From NCBI GenBank assembly GCA_016169945.1, contig JADLSH010000213.1:1364001-1428000 (forward strand): a stretch of DNA of 64,000 nucleotides. The letters are read 5' to 3'. This document shows, piece by piece, positions 1 to 10,994 of the stretch (its first letter is position 1; each line of letters opens with the position of its first letter). A model generated the notes under the pieces. The model saw only the letters and a program-made list of their open reading frames with translations, did no database searches and was not told where the DNA came from. A program made the translations under genes and the position numbers. Source of the stretch: Trachythela sp. YZ-2020. Taxonomy: Eukaryota > Cnidaria > Anthozoa > Malacalcyonacea > Clavulariidae.

Positions 1-271
1 ACTCGAGATCCTCGCAGACGTTTTGAGTTCGTTCAGAAAATTGTAGATGATTTCTGGAAACATTGGAGCAGAGATGTATTTCCAGCTTTAGTACCGCGTA
101 GAAAGTGGAATGCAGACAGAAGAAACGTTCGTGTCGATGACGTTGTAGTGATTGAACGCCCGAATGCTAAAGGTGAGGAATGTTAAAGTAAAGACCATTA
201 CGGGAGAGTATGAAAGACCAGTGAGCAGAATAGCGGTGATTTATCCCAAAGAAGGATACGAACAGAACTAG
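1..271 (+). pseudogene. Bel/Pao retrotransposon pol, C-terminal end
   Basis: The first frame reads RRRFEFVQKIVDDFWKHW, then VFPALVPRRKWN and VDDVVVI, up to a stop at 184-186. Another frame, from about 176, reads VRNVKVKTITGEYERPVSRI and ends at TAG 269-271. Both blocks match the region after the integrase in Bel/Pao elements, where a WxRW-like segment leads into a chromodomain-like tail ending in RPVxRIxVIYP. The two blocks sit in different frames and the residues normally between them are missing, so a deletion with a frameshift has killed this copy. The element is cut by the left window edge, so upstream domains cannot be judged. Family assignment rests on motif order I know for this clade. 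Confidence 0.72.
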
Positions 272-693
272 ACTTTAAAGAAGTAGATGAGAAAAACTTC
301 CTCATCGGGGGGAGTGTGTATTGATATTTCAGACATTTATATTCAAACGTTAATGTTAGTTAATAGGTTATGAAGAAAGGATTATTAGAAGGAAATGTAC
401 AGTAGTCTAAACCGGCCAAGAAGTAAGTGAAAAGTCGTTAGAAAATTGGTATATATTTGTAAACACATAGTCTTATCTTTTTTAATTTAAATACTCAATT
501 TATACGCAGAGCTATAAATTGCGGTTAATGGAGTAATATGTTTAAGTGACTCCATTTGCCCCAAGGCTCTTTTCCAGTCTGTCAACGCAATTACTAAATG
601 TACCAAATTTAGCTTGGTCAAGGCTCAAGCATACCTTGATTAACCTTGATAGAACAAAGCAGCCTCTTTGTCGAATACTTTTAATAAGTATAA
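272..693 (+). other. Probable 3' LTR/UTR of the Bel/Pao remnant
   Basis: About 35 bases after the pol stop there is a G-rich purine run (around 306-314) followed by TGTATTG. This is the layout expected for a polypurine tract followed by an LTR that starts with TG. I could not find the matching 5' LTR because it would lie left of the window, so the LTR end is not defined. No coding sequence is recognisable here. Confidence 0.35.
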
Positions 694-978
694 ATGTCAA
701 ACGAAATCGAACTTTGGCAACCTAGCACGGGAACAACTGATGCAAACTTGTGTTTAACCAATCAAAATCCTCCTGAAGGTTTTTGCTTCACGTGCAAGTG
801 CACAATGGCCCCCTTTTTCTCCAAGGACTTTTGCCTACAGTTTATGCATGCATTATTCATTCGCAAGACCTCAGTCAGTGCGTCAACATCGCTGGTTAAA
901 TCCTAAAAGGTCTACTGAAGGTATAAAACCTCTGTTATACAAAAAAATAAAAAAAAAATAAAAAACGTGGTCTATACC

Positions 979-2217
979 ATGCCTAAACAACCTAGCAAAC
1001 GTCGAGTTACTCGCGCTCGTACACAACACCGAAACGAGCAACCCACGGCAGAAAACGTCGGCGAAACGTCGAACGCGAATAACCGCGCCAACGAACAGCC
1101 ATCTGGTTCTCCCGCGAACTACGCCGACCTGTCCACCGAAGTTCTCCATCTTCTGTTGGCGCAGAGAAACCTTTCTCTTGCTGGTTCGCGTGACACTCTA
1201 TTGCGACGCCTCGCCGATCACGATGGACCAGAAGTCACGCCAAACACAACACCTCCTGATCCAACTACGGGTATGCCGGAATTCTCTACCGAATCTCTCC
1301 GCTCGTTGGCGTCTGACCTCGCACCGTTGCTTCGCGATGTTTTGGCCCGCGGGACCGTATCCCCAACACCGCCACCTCAACCACCACCTGTTGTAAATTT
1401 TCCCGCGCAAACCGCTCCAACACCCTCTTTGGACCTTGGCAATCCTGCCCACGTTGCTACACTGATCTCGCCATCGCAAGTTTCCTCGCTGTCCCACTCT
1501 TCGTCATTAGCGACTCCCAGTTTGCCCAAGAAACTCGAAGAGCAGATCTTAAACGGTGAGTTTGTCGATTTTTCTTCACTTCTCCCGGGTAATTCAGACC
1601 GCCCCTCTTTCGGTCCAATTCGCCTGTCCGTCGAGGGTGATCAGGGTTTTTCGATACCTATACCAAATTTTTCAAATTTCGGCAAGCGTCCAAAAATTGA
1701 TAGTCTCGATAAGTGGCTTACGGCTTTTGGTATTTACGCGTCGGTTGTTGTCGCTAAATTTCCGCATAAAGCCTCGCAGTTGTTTGCTTACCAGCGCATA
1801 ATTCGAGAAGCCTCGCAAAAGTTTAAAGGTTTAGCCTGGTATGCGTACGATATAGATTTTCGGAAGCTCGCCGCGAAAAATCCAGCGTTAAATTGGGGTG
1901 AACGCCATCTCCAGCTGTGGCTAGATAAGTTTACCGGTCTTGCGCGTTCTATTTGTTTTGTTTGTGGCGGCGCTGACCACATGTCTGATATATGTCCTCT
2001 CTCCTCATCAAGGTTCGAAAGCAGTCGGGCGAGAATTTCCAACCAGCGAGGTTTCTGCCGCAATTTCAACACAGGTGTCCAATGCGCATCAAGACCATGT
2101 CCTTTCGAACACCGTTGCAACAAATATAACTGTGGCGAACAGCACGGCGCCTATGAACACGATGACTCCAGCTATAAACGAACTGATGACACTCCGCGTC
2201 GCAGAAAACACAAATAA
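979..2217 (+). CDS. DIRS-type retrotransposon ORF1 (gag-like, SAP plus zinc fingers)
   Basis: I start at ATG 979 because the extension to 967 would use a GTG. The basic N-terminus (PKQPSKRRVTRARTQ) is followed by a SAP-like DNA-binding motif near residues 50-85 (LSTEVLHLLLAQ, then LSLAGSRDTLLRRL). A proline-rich linker comes next, then a conserved block around WLTAFGIYASVVVAKFPHKA, and a C-terminal Cys/His cluster (CFVCGG...H...C, then GFCRNFNTGVQC...CPFEHRC). This C-terminal finger pattern recurs in the second DIRS-like element at 53-55 kb. The next ORF overlaps it in the +1 frame, so pol is probably expressed from an overlap. The product should package element RNA. The frame is intact over 413 residues. 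Confidence 0.78.
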   Translation: MPKQPSKRRVTRARTQHRNEQPTAENVGETSNANNRANEQPSGSPANYADLSTEVLHLLLAQRNLSLAGSRDTLLRRLADHDGPEVTPNTTPPDPTTGMPEFSTESLRSLASDLAPLLRDVLARGTVSPTPPPQPPPVVNFPAQTAPTPSLDLGNPAHVATLISPSQVSSLSHSSSLATPSLPKKLEEQILNGEFVDFSSLLPGNSDRPSFGPIRLSVEGDQGFSIPIPNFSNFGKRPKIDSLDKWLTAFGIYASVVVAKFPHKASQLFAYQRIIREASQKFKGLAWYAYDIDFRKLAAKNPALNWGERHLQLWLDKFTGLARSICFVCGGADHMSDICPLSSSRFESSRARISNQRGFCRNFNTGVQCASRPCPFEHRCNKYNCGEQHGAYEHDDSSYKRTDDTPRRRKHK

Positions 2218-3831
2218 AGATTTTGTTGACAGATTAAAACCAGTTACACCGATTAACGTTAATTTACTTGAATCTATGCTGATTAACCACCCAGATCGTG
2301 AATTTGTTGTTGACCTTTGTACCGGTTTGAGGGAAGGTTTTAAAATAGGTTATAATGGGCCCCGTCAGCCTCGCGTTTCTAACAATCTTAAAACTGCCTA
2401 TTTGTTGCCAGAAATAGTTGATGGGAACTTGTTAGATGAAGTTAAACAAGGCCACACTGTTGGCCCCTTTGGCAGCCCTCCTTTTAAGAATTTCCAAATT
2501 TACCCCTTGGGTCTTGTCCCTAAGAAGAATTCATCCAAATGGAGAACAATTTTCCACCTATCTTATCCAAAAGCGTCTGATACTAGCGTTAATGCTAACA
2601 TTTCGTCCGAAGTTTACTCGTTACAGTATGTCAGAATTGACGATGCTATAAGAATCCTTCTAAAATTAGGACCGAATTGTTTCATGGCAAAAACCGATGT
2701 TCAATCTGCTTTTCGAAATATCCCAGTACACCCTGATGACTGGGAACTTCTCGGCATGAAATGGCGTGGGTTGTATTTTTCCACCGCGTACTCCCATTTG
2801 GACTTCGTAGTGCACCCTATATTTTTAATATGCTTTCGGATGCCCTTGAATGGATTCTTATAAGCAAATTAGGTGTTTCAAACGTTCTCCATATTTTGGA
2901 CGATTTCTTTATAGCCGAAGCTGCCCCTCGTTCTTCGTGTTCGACTTCGTTGTGTAAATTGTTGTGTCTGTTCACTCATTTAAATGTCCCTATTGCTCCT
3001 GGGAAAACCTTTGCCCCAACTCAGACTTTAGAGTTCCTTGGGATTACCCTAGATTCTATTCGCATGCTGGCTCTCTTGCCCGAAGATAAATTAACCCAGG
3101 CTAGGACTCTCCTTGAGAATTGGCAAAGACGCTCTTCCTGTAAGTTAAAGGAGCTTCAATCTCTTATTGGGGTTCTCCAGTTTGCATGTCGTGTCATTGC
3201 CCCAGGACGCGCGTTCCTTCGTCGCATGATTGCCCTAACATGTGGTGTTAAACAGCCTTATCATTTCATTAGATTAAACTCGGGGTTTTATAAGGATTTA
3301 GCTATGTGGGAGGTTTTTCTAAAACACTGGAACGGTATTAGTCTCTTTCTTGACTCTGATCGGACGCCATCCCCATCACTTCAGTTATATACCGATGCAG
3401 CAGGTTCAATAGGTTTTGGTGGTTATTTAGCAGGACAATGGTTTCAAGGCCGCTGGCTGCCTGACCAAAATATTAATAAAAAAACCGGTATTTCGATAGC
3501 ATGGCAGGAGCTTTATCCAATTTATCTTGCCTGTTGTCTCTGGGGTTCCCAGTGGACAGCTAAACGCATTGTGTTTTTCTGCGACAACGAGTCCGTCGTT
3601 CAAATCCTCAACCAGAAGACGTCAAAAAGCCCGAAGATAATGGATCTAGTACGACCGATAGTCCTTTGCACATTGCAAAATAATTTTACGTTTACGGCCA
3701 AGCATGTACGCGGACTTGACAATGGCATTGCTGACTCGCTCTCTCGTTTTCAGATGGACCGCTTCAAACAATTAGCGCCATTGGCCTCTCCTCTGGCTTG
3801 CGTCATCCCGGTATCCATGATTCAAATTTGA
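1940..3831 (+). pseudogene. DIRS-type reverse transcriptase-RNase H, frameshifted
   Basis: The RT begins around 2230 and shows VPKKNSSKWRTIFHLSYP, then FMAKTDVQSAFRNIPVHPDD. It shifts frame near 2775-2785 and continues with LPFGLRSAPYIFNMLSDALE and the catalytic HILDDFF box. RNase H follows with LYTDAAGSIGFGGY, WQELYPIYLA, FCDNESVV and GIADSLSR, so the catalytic D-E-D positions are present. The one-base frame change between conserved motifs means no continuous pol can be made. The order RT, RNase H, tyrosine recombinase, without an aspartic protease or DDE integrase, defines the DIRS order. The opening 90 codons overlap ORF1, so the true start is probably downstream of 1940. Confidence 0.85.
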
Positions 3832-4796
3832 AGGACCGTGTTTATGAACTTATCCAACATTCTTGGGCAACATCAACAAAACAAACATATGCTGCGGGTA
3901 TTAAACAGTTCATTTCTTTTTGTCTCGCTAAAGGTATCGTGACACCCTGTTCACCTTTACTGCCTGCCACTGAAATTACTCTACTTTACTTTGTTGGTCA
4001 TTTATCAAAATCAGTTTGCTATGCAACGGTTAAAACGTACCTAGCTAGCGTGTCTTACCTTCACGTAAGTTCCATTTGATATGGGAAGCATGCAATTGTT
4101 TGAAAAGTGTCTAAAAGGTCTGAAACGCCTCAAGGGTGAAAAGGTGAGGGATCGGCGGCCTATTACCGTGAACGAACTCGAGTGCCTTTATTCCGCACTA
4201 CGTCCTCAGTTTACATACTCCTTGGACAATGTGATGCTTTGGGCTGCCTTTACATTGGCCTTCTTTGGTTTCCTCCGGTGTAGTGAATTTACGTGTAATT
4301 CCTCATTTGATCCCGATTGCCACCTTTCACGAACTGACATTATTTTCCACCCGAACATTTTGCATGCGGAATATTATGATGTAGTTATTAAACGCTCTAA
4401 AACCGACCCTTTTCGCCGTGGATGTCGTTTAACAATTGGATCATCGCTTAATAAACTTTGCCTGTACGGGCTATGAAAACCTATCTGCTCCAGTCATCGT
4501 CTCTCCAAACAACTCGGCCGCTTTTCGAATTTGAGTCTGGTGTTCCACTTACCCGTATAACACTAACATCACATTTACGTAGTCTACTTCAAGGTCAAGG
4601 TCTAGATGAAAAGCTTTATGCCTCGCATAGTTTCAGGATCGGAGCTGCCACGGCCGCTGGTTCCGCAGGACTACCTTCTTGGCTCATTAAAACACTGGGA
4701 CGTTGGTCTTCAGACTGTTATGAAAGATACATTAGAACTCCAAAGGATGTGTTAGTTTCTGTTTCACATAAACTGACCGCAAGTACAAAGCGTTAA
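3798..4796 (+). pseudogene. DIRS tyrosine recombinase, two frameshifts
   Basis: Three frame segments (3798-4079, 4081-4476, 4458-4796) together cover a phage-integrase-like recombinase. The N-terminal core-binding part reads WATSTKQTYAAGIKQFISFC. The catalytic domain has the first Arg in FFGFLRCSEF, a Lys in VVIKRSKTDPFRRG, the HSFRIGAATAA box (HxxR) and the C-terminal LGRWSSDCYERYIR with the nucleophilic Tyr. All catalytic residues are visible, but frame changes near 4070 and 4460 break the gene. The enzyme would integrate a circular cDNA without target duplication. It overlaps the end of pol by about 30 bases. Confidence 0.87.
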
Positions 4797-6841
4797 ACAA
4801 ATTCATTACTAGTTTTTCTATCAATGATATATATATATACATTAACACTATAGCAGTATAGCTCAAATTTTAGCGTCTCCAAAGTGTGGCTATGTGGATC
4901 ATTTTCGTCTAGTTCATATCGTTTACCATCATTATCCGATCACGTTTATATACCGATGTGACTATGCGGTACACCTGAATATGCGTCAATGGTCCACATA
5001 AGCCGCACATATTCTGAACATATTGTTGACAGCAGTTTAAGAAAGAGCAATAAGGGCTGGTTCTACCTTTGAAATGGGCCTTCCCCTAAAAACAAACCAC
5101 ACACACTGCCACGCTGGTTATACTGCCACGCTGTCATTTTCCATCTACAAAATGTGTTTTTAGAAAATATCCAGTCAGCATGGGAACTCAGATAATTTCA
5201 TGCGAGCCAAAAAAAATAAATAAAAAATGTAGGGATGCCATATCACTTCCACTACTAAATGTATGTGGCTTGAAATTTCTATTTTTCAAAGTTAACAAAT
5301 CTACGCATGGAACATTGCGTCACTGATCAAAACAGAACTTAAAAACACAACAAATTAAACTTCCTTCGAAATATATATAAGAAAACCACAAAAACCAACA
5401 GCAACATTCTCCCCCTACAGCCTTCACCCAGACAGACCCATTTCTCCAGCGATTTACCATCATGTTATTGCTCTTTCGAACGTCCAATCGGCGCTGCTTC
5501 CCGTGGCGGAAATTTCAATCTGTCCTCTGTACAGATTGTCATTAATGGCAGGGAAGTGCTGTCCTTTGGGACAACACTTCGCCACGTGAAGTGCATTTTA
5601 CAGGTCATTCAGGTCGAAAATTCGACCTAATGACCTGACCTAGAGACTCGATGGGTCAGTCATACATAGTTGAGTACCCTGCACCAATAGTTGGTCACCA
5701 AGTCCAACTAGGACTCAATTTCAACGAACTGACTGACCTGAACGGGGGGCCGCCGTCCCCCCCGTTATCTAGAGGCCCACCGTCTCCTCTAGAATAACCT
5801 ACAGTTTTTGCATGCTCTGTCAGGTCTTGAGTGCCCTTACTGTCTCAGTATAACTAATGGTGGTCTCTAGACCATCAGGTCTCAACTCGCTGAACAACAT
5901 GCCAGAGCTGGCTCAACCCTCTGCACATCTAGAGGACCTCCGTCTCCTCTAGGTAAAAACGTAGGTTCGTTAGAGCCTCTAGACCGTTCGAGCACTTCCT
6001 TGCCCAAAATATATGCCACAAAATGCGTCGTCGTGTTTGTTGTTCTTTCGCTAAGTTGCCAGTTGTTGAAAACTCCATGATTTGATTCCAACATATTAAA
6101 CTACATTAACTCTAAATTTAACGGGTTTAACGCGATTTGACGGGTTGACCAAAATACATACCGTATTCATTTGCCTATATGATCAGTACTTTACCCCATG
6201 AACTTTGCACTATCCGTGGGATCTCTTCTGCCATTTATTTGTTTTAAGTTCCTGATTTATCCACGGTACGCTCCGCTTGCCGACTTTACGTCTCTTTAAT
6301 GGGGCATGTTTATCAACAATTTCCATATAGCTTTCCTTCCGAATAAGATCAATAAACGTGAAGTGTGAAATACAAAATGGAATGCGCTATTTGTTTCGAT
6401 ATATTAACACATACGATGTGTAAGTTGAATACTCTACATATGAAATTTTACAGAAACCACTGCTAGCAGGGTAATGAAATTTGAAACGGCCGTTGAATAT
6501 TTTCTAAATTTTGAAATTACTACTTGTAAACAAAGAACAATTAATGCCACGCATATAAATTTGTTTATAACAAAAATTTCAAAAACATACACATTTATGG
6601 ATATTACCACTTGTGACTTAATATAGAATTCAAAAGTGATGCGTAATTTCAATGCATATGTATTTAAAACTGTTGTGGAAATTGAATTCGATAGACTGTC
6701 GCTGTAATGGCAGGCAAATGAAGGTTATGTTACAAACAATAACATGTTCATATAAAATACCCCACTTTACAATACATAATTCATAAATATATATTTGATT
6801 CGATCCAATAACGGCCCCTCGCGTTGAAATGATTCCATGTA
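4797..6841. other. Non-coding stretch with short palindromic repeats
   Basis: I recognise no gene here. Around 5606-5636 a short palindrome centred on TCGAAAATTCGA carries AGGTCATTAGGTCG-like arms. A motif of the form TCTAGAGG...CCGTCTCCTCTAG occurs at about 5769-5795 and again at 5928-5952. The 3' boundary of the DIRS element is probably shortly after 4797, but I could not find its split terminal repeats. The remainder is AT-rich. Confidence 0.4.
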
Positions 6842-9800
6842 GTAATATACAGGCCGATCAACCCTATTTTTTGGGGCGGCGCATCATTAAATATTCAAAA
6901 TATTAACATAAAATGAGGGTGAGCATTATTAGCATACAGGGGGACGCATTATGTAATTAACATAAACATTCAATAATTAAGCAACTCGGATTTCCCTGAG
7001 TTCAGCAAATTTTGTGTGCAGAAATATGGCTTTGTTATCGCGAGATTTATAAACTCCTTCTTAGTAATAAATTCGTATCTAGTGAAGTGTTTCTTAGACA
7101 ACTAATAGAGCGACACTTAACCTAGTATTGCCAAATGCGAAACAAACGGCTTTCTGAGTCGACCAAAATAGCGACCTAATAACAAGATAGACATTGTTCT
7201 TACAGCGATGTTTCAAGCGTTTTAAAAGTCCAAAATTAAAGAGGGTTCGATTCTTTCACTTGGCAATTATTTATTGATCAACATTTCTTTTACACTAGGA
7301 ATGACTATTTAAGATCGAATCTTTTCATATGAGAAAACTTTTTAATATAGGGTTTTAGAAACAAAATTTTAAAGCATTTTGATACACGGCGTTATCAAGG
7401 TAGCCTTTCCCACGTGCAAGACACAAAAGGTTGAGGTAATAGGCATATTGCCTAATGGAGCTATGGCGCAATGCATGCCGGTAGAGTGATATCAAATTCA
7501 CTTCTTCGAGAAATTTTGTTGTCATGGCGGCAATTTTGTTTCAAAGAATCGCGATCGTTGTTATTTTTATCGCTGTGGGTAAAGAGAAGCCTTGGCTAAA
7601 TTATGTGCGAATTAAAAGGAATTTGCTGCACGTATTACGGAGAAAACAGCCTTGAAAGGACGCCATGAGTGAACACAATTCGAACTTATTCGTCGTTTTA
7701 GAATCGATTTGCTCAACGTTTTCAGGTATTGTGATGTTGTAAGAGACCGTCAGTAAACGATTTTGCTCTAGAAATGTTCTCATATTCTCTGATCATGTAT
7801 TTTTACCGATTGATCGTACATTTTATAGCCATATTTTGCGACTTAAAATTGATACTAAAAAGTAAAAACTGCCCTAGAATGCTCTATTTAAAACAATGGC
7901 CTTTGTGACGTACAAGAACATTAGAACAGAGCTTCTCTTGTGTTTTGGCCTGAAAATTTGACTCGCATTTAGGCAAGATTTACAGCAGTTTTTGTAAATG
8001 GTTTTACTTGGAGTGCCTTGATTCTTTCATTGTAAAAGTAAACAGTAGGTTTTTATTAATTCTAAGTCATAAAACACACTCTAAATAGATTTAAAAAGCT
8101 GCAGGATTTTAGTTTTTGCATTTATACATCAGATACATTGAAGTTTCTAGGCTGTATAGCCAAGCCCCCTGAACGTTTCCCATATTTAATATGCCCTCCT
8201 AAGCTACACCTCGAGTTACACTTTAATATTCAGAAAGTACTATTTACAATTTGATTTAAATACACAATATTTACAGTAAATAAATACTGTGCAAAAGGTT
8301 TAATAATTTATAAACAGAAATATATTTAACTATGACTTAATACCTGACTGTAACGCTAAAACTTCAATGTATCTGATGTATAAATGCTAAAACTAAAATC
8401 ATGCCGCTTTTTAAACCTATTTAGAGTGTGTTTTATGACTTAAACCTACTGTTTACTTGTAGAATGAAAGAACCAAGGCACTCCAAGTAGAAAAACATTT
8501 ACAAAAACTGCTTTAACTCATGCAAAAACTAGCAGATATGCAATTTAAATAATGCTTTTGTAAAATTCATTAAATTTTGCCTAAATGCGAGTCAGAAGCT
8601 AAGCTCGCTCGATATTCAATTATTCAATTTTAGGATTCAATTATTCACTCTTAGGATTCAAAATGTAAAGTTATGATTAAAAGGTGAAAAAGCTACGAGG
8701 TTGACTCGGACAATATATATACACCCAAGTGGGTGATGGAGTTTAAGAATAATACGCTCTTAGAAGCAGACCCAGAGCAGACCTTATTTACTTTGTTAAA
8801 AATATATTTAATTGTGTAGACTTTTCAGATTGGAGACCTAAAGATTTAGCAATGATGACGCCAGAACAAGGAGAGGGTTACAAACAAAGACTACTTCACG
8901 AGAGACCAAAATATATTCCTATGAAAGCTGAACAGGTTGCAAAATTATCACCCGAAGACAGACAAGAATATGAGAACTCTTTAAAGATAAAAAAGACGCG
9001 TATACGATATACTCTTAGGAGCAGACCTTACTAACGTTGTAAAATAAATTTTAATCAATAAATGTGTATTAAAAATGAATTATGTGTGTGCTGTGTGTAC
9101 ATTTCACAATATTTTCGCGTCCTTATAATTATATAATATTCTCAATTCATGCAAATCCGTGTTCGCCTAACTCTCAATTACCTCAACCTTTTGCGTCTTG
9201 CACGTGGGAAAGATTACCTTGACAACGCCGTGTATCAAAATGCTTACGCTTGTATCTTCGAATCGCTAAAAACTATATTTATATCTTTGAAACTTTATGT
9301 TGAAATTTTGTTTGTAAAACCCTATATTAAAACGTTTTCTCATATGAAAAGATTCGAGCTTAAATAGTCATTCCTAGTGTAAAATAAATGTTAATCAATA
9401 AATATTTTCCAAGTGAAGGAATCGAACCTCTTTAATTTGTGACTTTTAAAACGCTTGAAACATCGCTGTAAGAACAATGTCTATCTTTTTATTAGGTCGC
9501 TATTTTGGTCGACTCAGAAAGCCGTTTGTTTCGCATTTGGCAATACTAGGTTAAGTGTCGCTCTATTGGTTGTCTAAGAAACACTTCACTAGATACGAAT
9601 TTATTACTAAGAAGGAGTTTATAAATCTCGCGATAACAAAGCCATATTTCTGCACACAAAATTTGCTGAACTCAGCGAAATCCGAGTTGCATAATTAATG
9701 AATGTTTATGTTAATTACATAATGCACCCCCCTGTATGCTAATGATCATGCCCCCCCCTATATTATGTTAATGTTAATGATGTTTGAATATTTAATGATG

Positions 9801-9857
9801 CGCCCCCCTTTCGCCCCCCTCCCCCCGAAAAAATAAGGTGATCGGCCTGTATATTAC
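6842..9857. mobile_element. 3.0-kb fold-back TIR transposon, TA duplication
   Basis: Outer ends are inverted copies of GTAATATACAGGCCGATCA, each abutting TA (6840-6841 and 9858-9859). The two arms are inverted copies for most of their length. For example CAACTCGGATTTCCCTGAG near 6980 is answered near 9690, and the block around 7070-7400 by 9360-9610. A second inverted pair (about 7980-8160 and 8370-8510) lies nearer the centre, so the whole element can fold back. The right arm carries a small ORF at 8852. The 3' part around 9058-9155 is similar to 20120-20225 in the larger element at 14.6-21.3 kb, so the two are one family. No transposase is visible, so this copy is non-autonomous. Confidence 0.72.
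8852..9034 (+). CDS. Small ORF inside the 3.0-kb fold-back element
   Basis: The 60-residue ORF starts MMTPEQGEGYKQRLLHERPK, is highly charged and probably helical (KLSPEDRQEYENSLKIKKTR), and ends RSRPY. A polypyrimidine stretch and CAG at 8821-8828 just upstream would allow an extra in-frame exon portion (DWRPKDLA), so it may be the last exon of a spliced transposon gene. I do not recognise the family. Its position in the right arm, upstream of sequence shared with the larger relative, suggests a transposon-encoded accessory protein. Confidence 0.4.
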   Translation: MMTPEQGEGYKQRLLHERPKYIPMKAEQVAKLSPEDRQEYENSLKIKKTRIRYTLRSRPY

Positions 9858-10626
9858 TACTTTATATAGCTGGTAACGTAGCTGGTAGCAAGAGTTCCAA
9901 GTATATGCCAAATATTTTTTATTTAATTCCTTCCATTTTGATTGTCATCGAATTCGCACTTGGAGTGAATATTGTCTTTGTGACTTTGTTACAATTGAAT
10001 TTCAGATTATAAAATCCGTTTAAATTTGGATTTATAGATTGAAGGTATTTGGTATAAACTAAAAGATAAAAGCGTGAGCTAACTCACTTTTGAAGAAATA
10101 AAAGCTTGAGGGAAATGACTTACGGGAAAATTGGTCCAGCCATCAAAAACGTGTAAAATATACAGCAAATGCAACCGCTAGACATAGTCTCGTGGTTTCT
10201 AACGGTTTGACGTTTGAACGAACAAAGTAAAATCTATAAATGTCTCTAATGGCATGGTAGAAAAATGCGGGTACCGGATCGCCAGGTACACGGATAACCG
10301 GGAATCGCCTTGTGAAAAGTGAGCTGAAATCGACAAATAAATGAGACTAAATCGATTGCTTTGGAATTTGCTACCTAGCACTTTTCGTGTGCACGTTCAA
10401 CTAAGTCTGGATAAAATGTCTCTCCTATAAAAAGGTTTGGCTAACGTCGTCGACTAGCAGTTTTTCAGACTTTATCGCGTTTAGAGTTTATCTTATTCGT
10501 TTGTCCGTCTTTCCAGTTATCCGGTATCCAGTACCCGTATCAATTTATCAATAGACAAGAGCGAGTTAATGGTTTATTCTGATCGGTCGGAATACTATGA
10601 TTTATTGGTGTATCACTTTGTTTCAG
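9858..10626. other. Rabphilin-like gene intron, no further features
   Basis: I see no additional coding or repeat structure here. The segment ends in a TTTCAG acceptor at 10621-10626 in front of the zinc-finger exon. The exon encoding the first half of the zinc finger was not found between 1 and 10626 and may lie left of the window. Confidence 0.45.
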
Positions 10627-10713
10627 GCTGCTTGTGGGAAGTGTGGAGTTGATACAATGAGCAGTGGAAATGACCCTATTTTTCTTTGTAAACTTTGCAA
10701 TGAGCAAAGAGAG
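10627..10713 (+). CDS. RPH3A-like: Rabphilin-3A-like, exon with second half of FYVE-type zinc finger
   Basis: The 29-codon exon is bounded by TTTCAG and GTACTG and starts and ends in phase 0. It reads AACGKCGVDTMSS...PIFLCKLCNEQRE, giving two CxxC pairs (CGKC and CKLC). In rabphilin this is the C-terminal half of the Rab3/Rab27-binding zinc finger, where the family has CxKCGVET...WLCKICxEQREV. The next exon continues with the family's expected WKKSGAWFF. Rabphilin sits on secretory or synaptic vesicles and couples Rab GTPases to exocytosis through its C2 domains. RIM and Slp proteins have related fingers, but the C2A exons downstream favour rabphilin. Confidence 0.85.
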
Positions 10714-10994
10714 GTACTGTAATACCTGTTATTCAAATTATTTTGTTCGTTCTTTTGTTACTCTTGTGTATCAATAGTTGTGCAACAGTTGTCCCTAATA
10801 ATGTGATCATATGAGCAAAAGCGTACACTTCACTATCAGTCTGGGTGGGTGTAGGTTTACCGATGATCTTAGAATCTTAAGTCCTATCAACATGGCCACT
10901 GCCATTTGTTTTTGATGTACTAAGGTTTAAACATTTTATCTTGGAATGAAAGTAGAAATGGTACAGTGAAACGATTACCACATTTATGAATGAC

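Noticed and set aside
694..906. 70-residue ORF before DIRS gag
   Set aside because: No family resemblance, and it lies in the presumed leader or LTR region.
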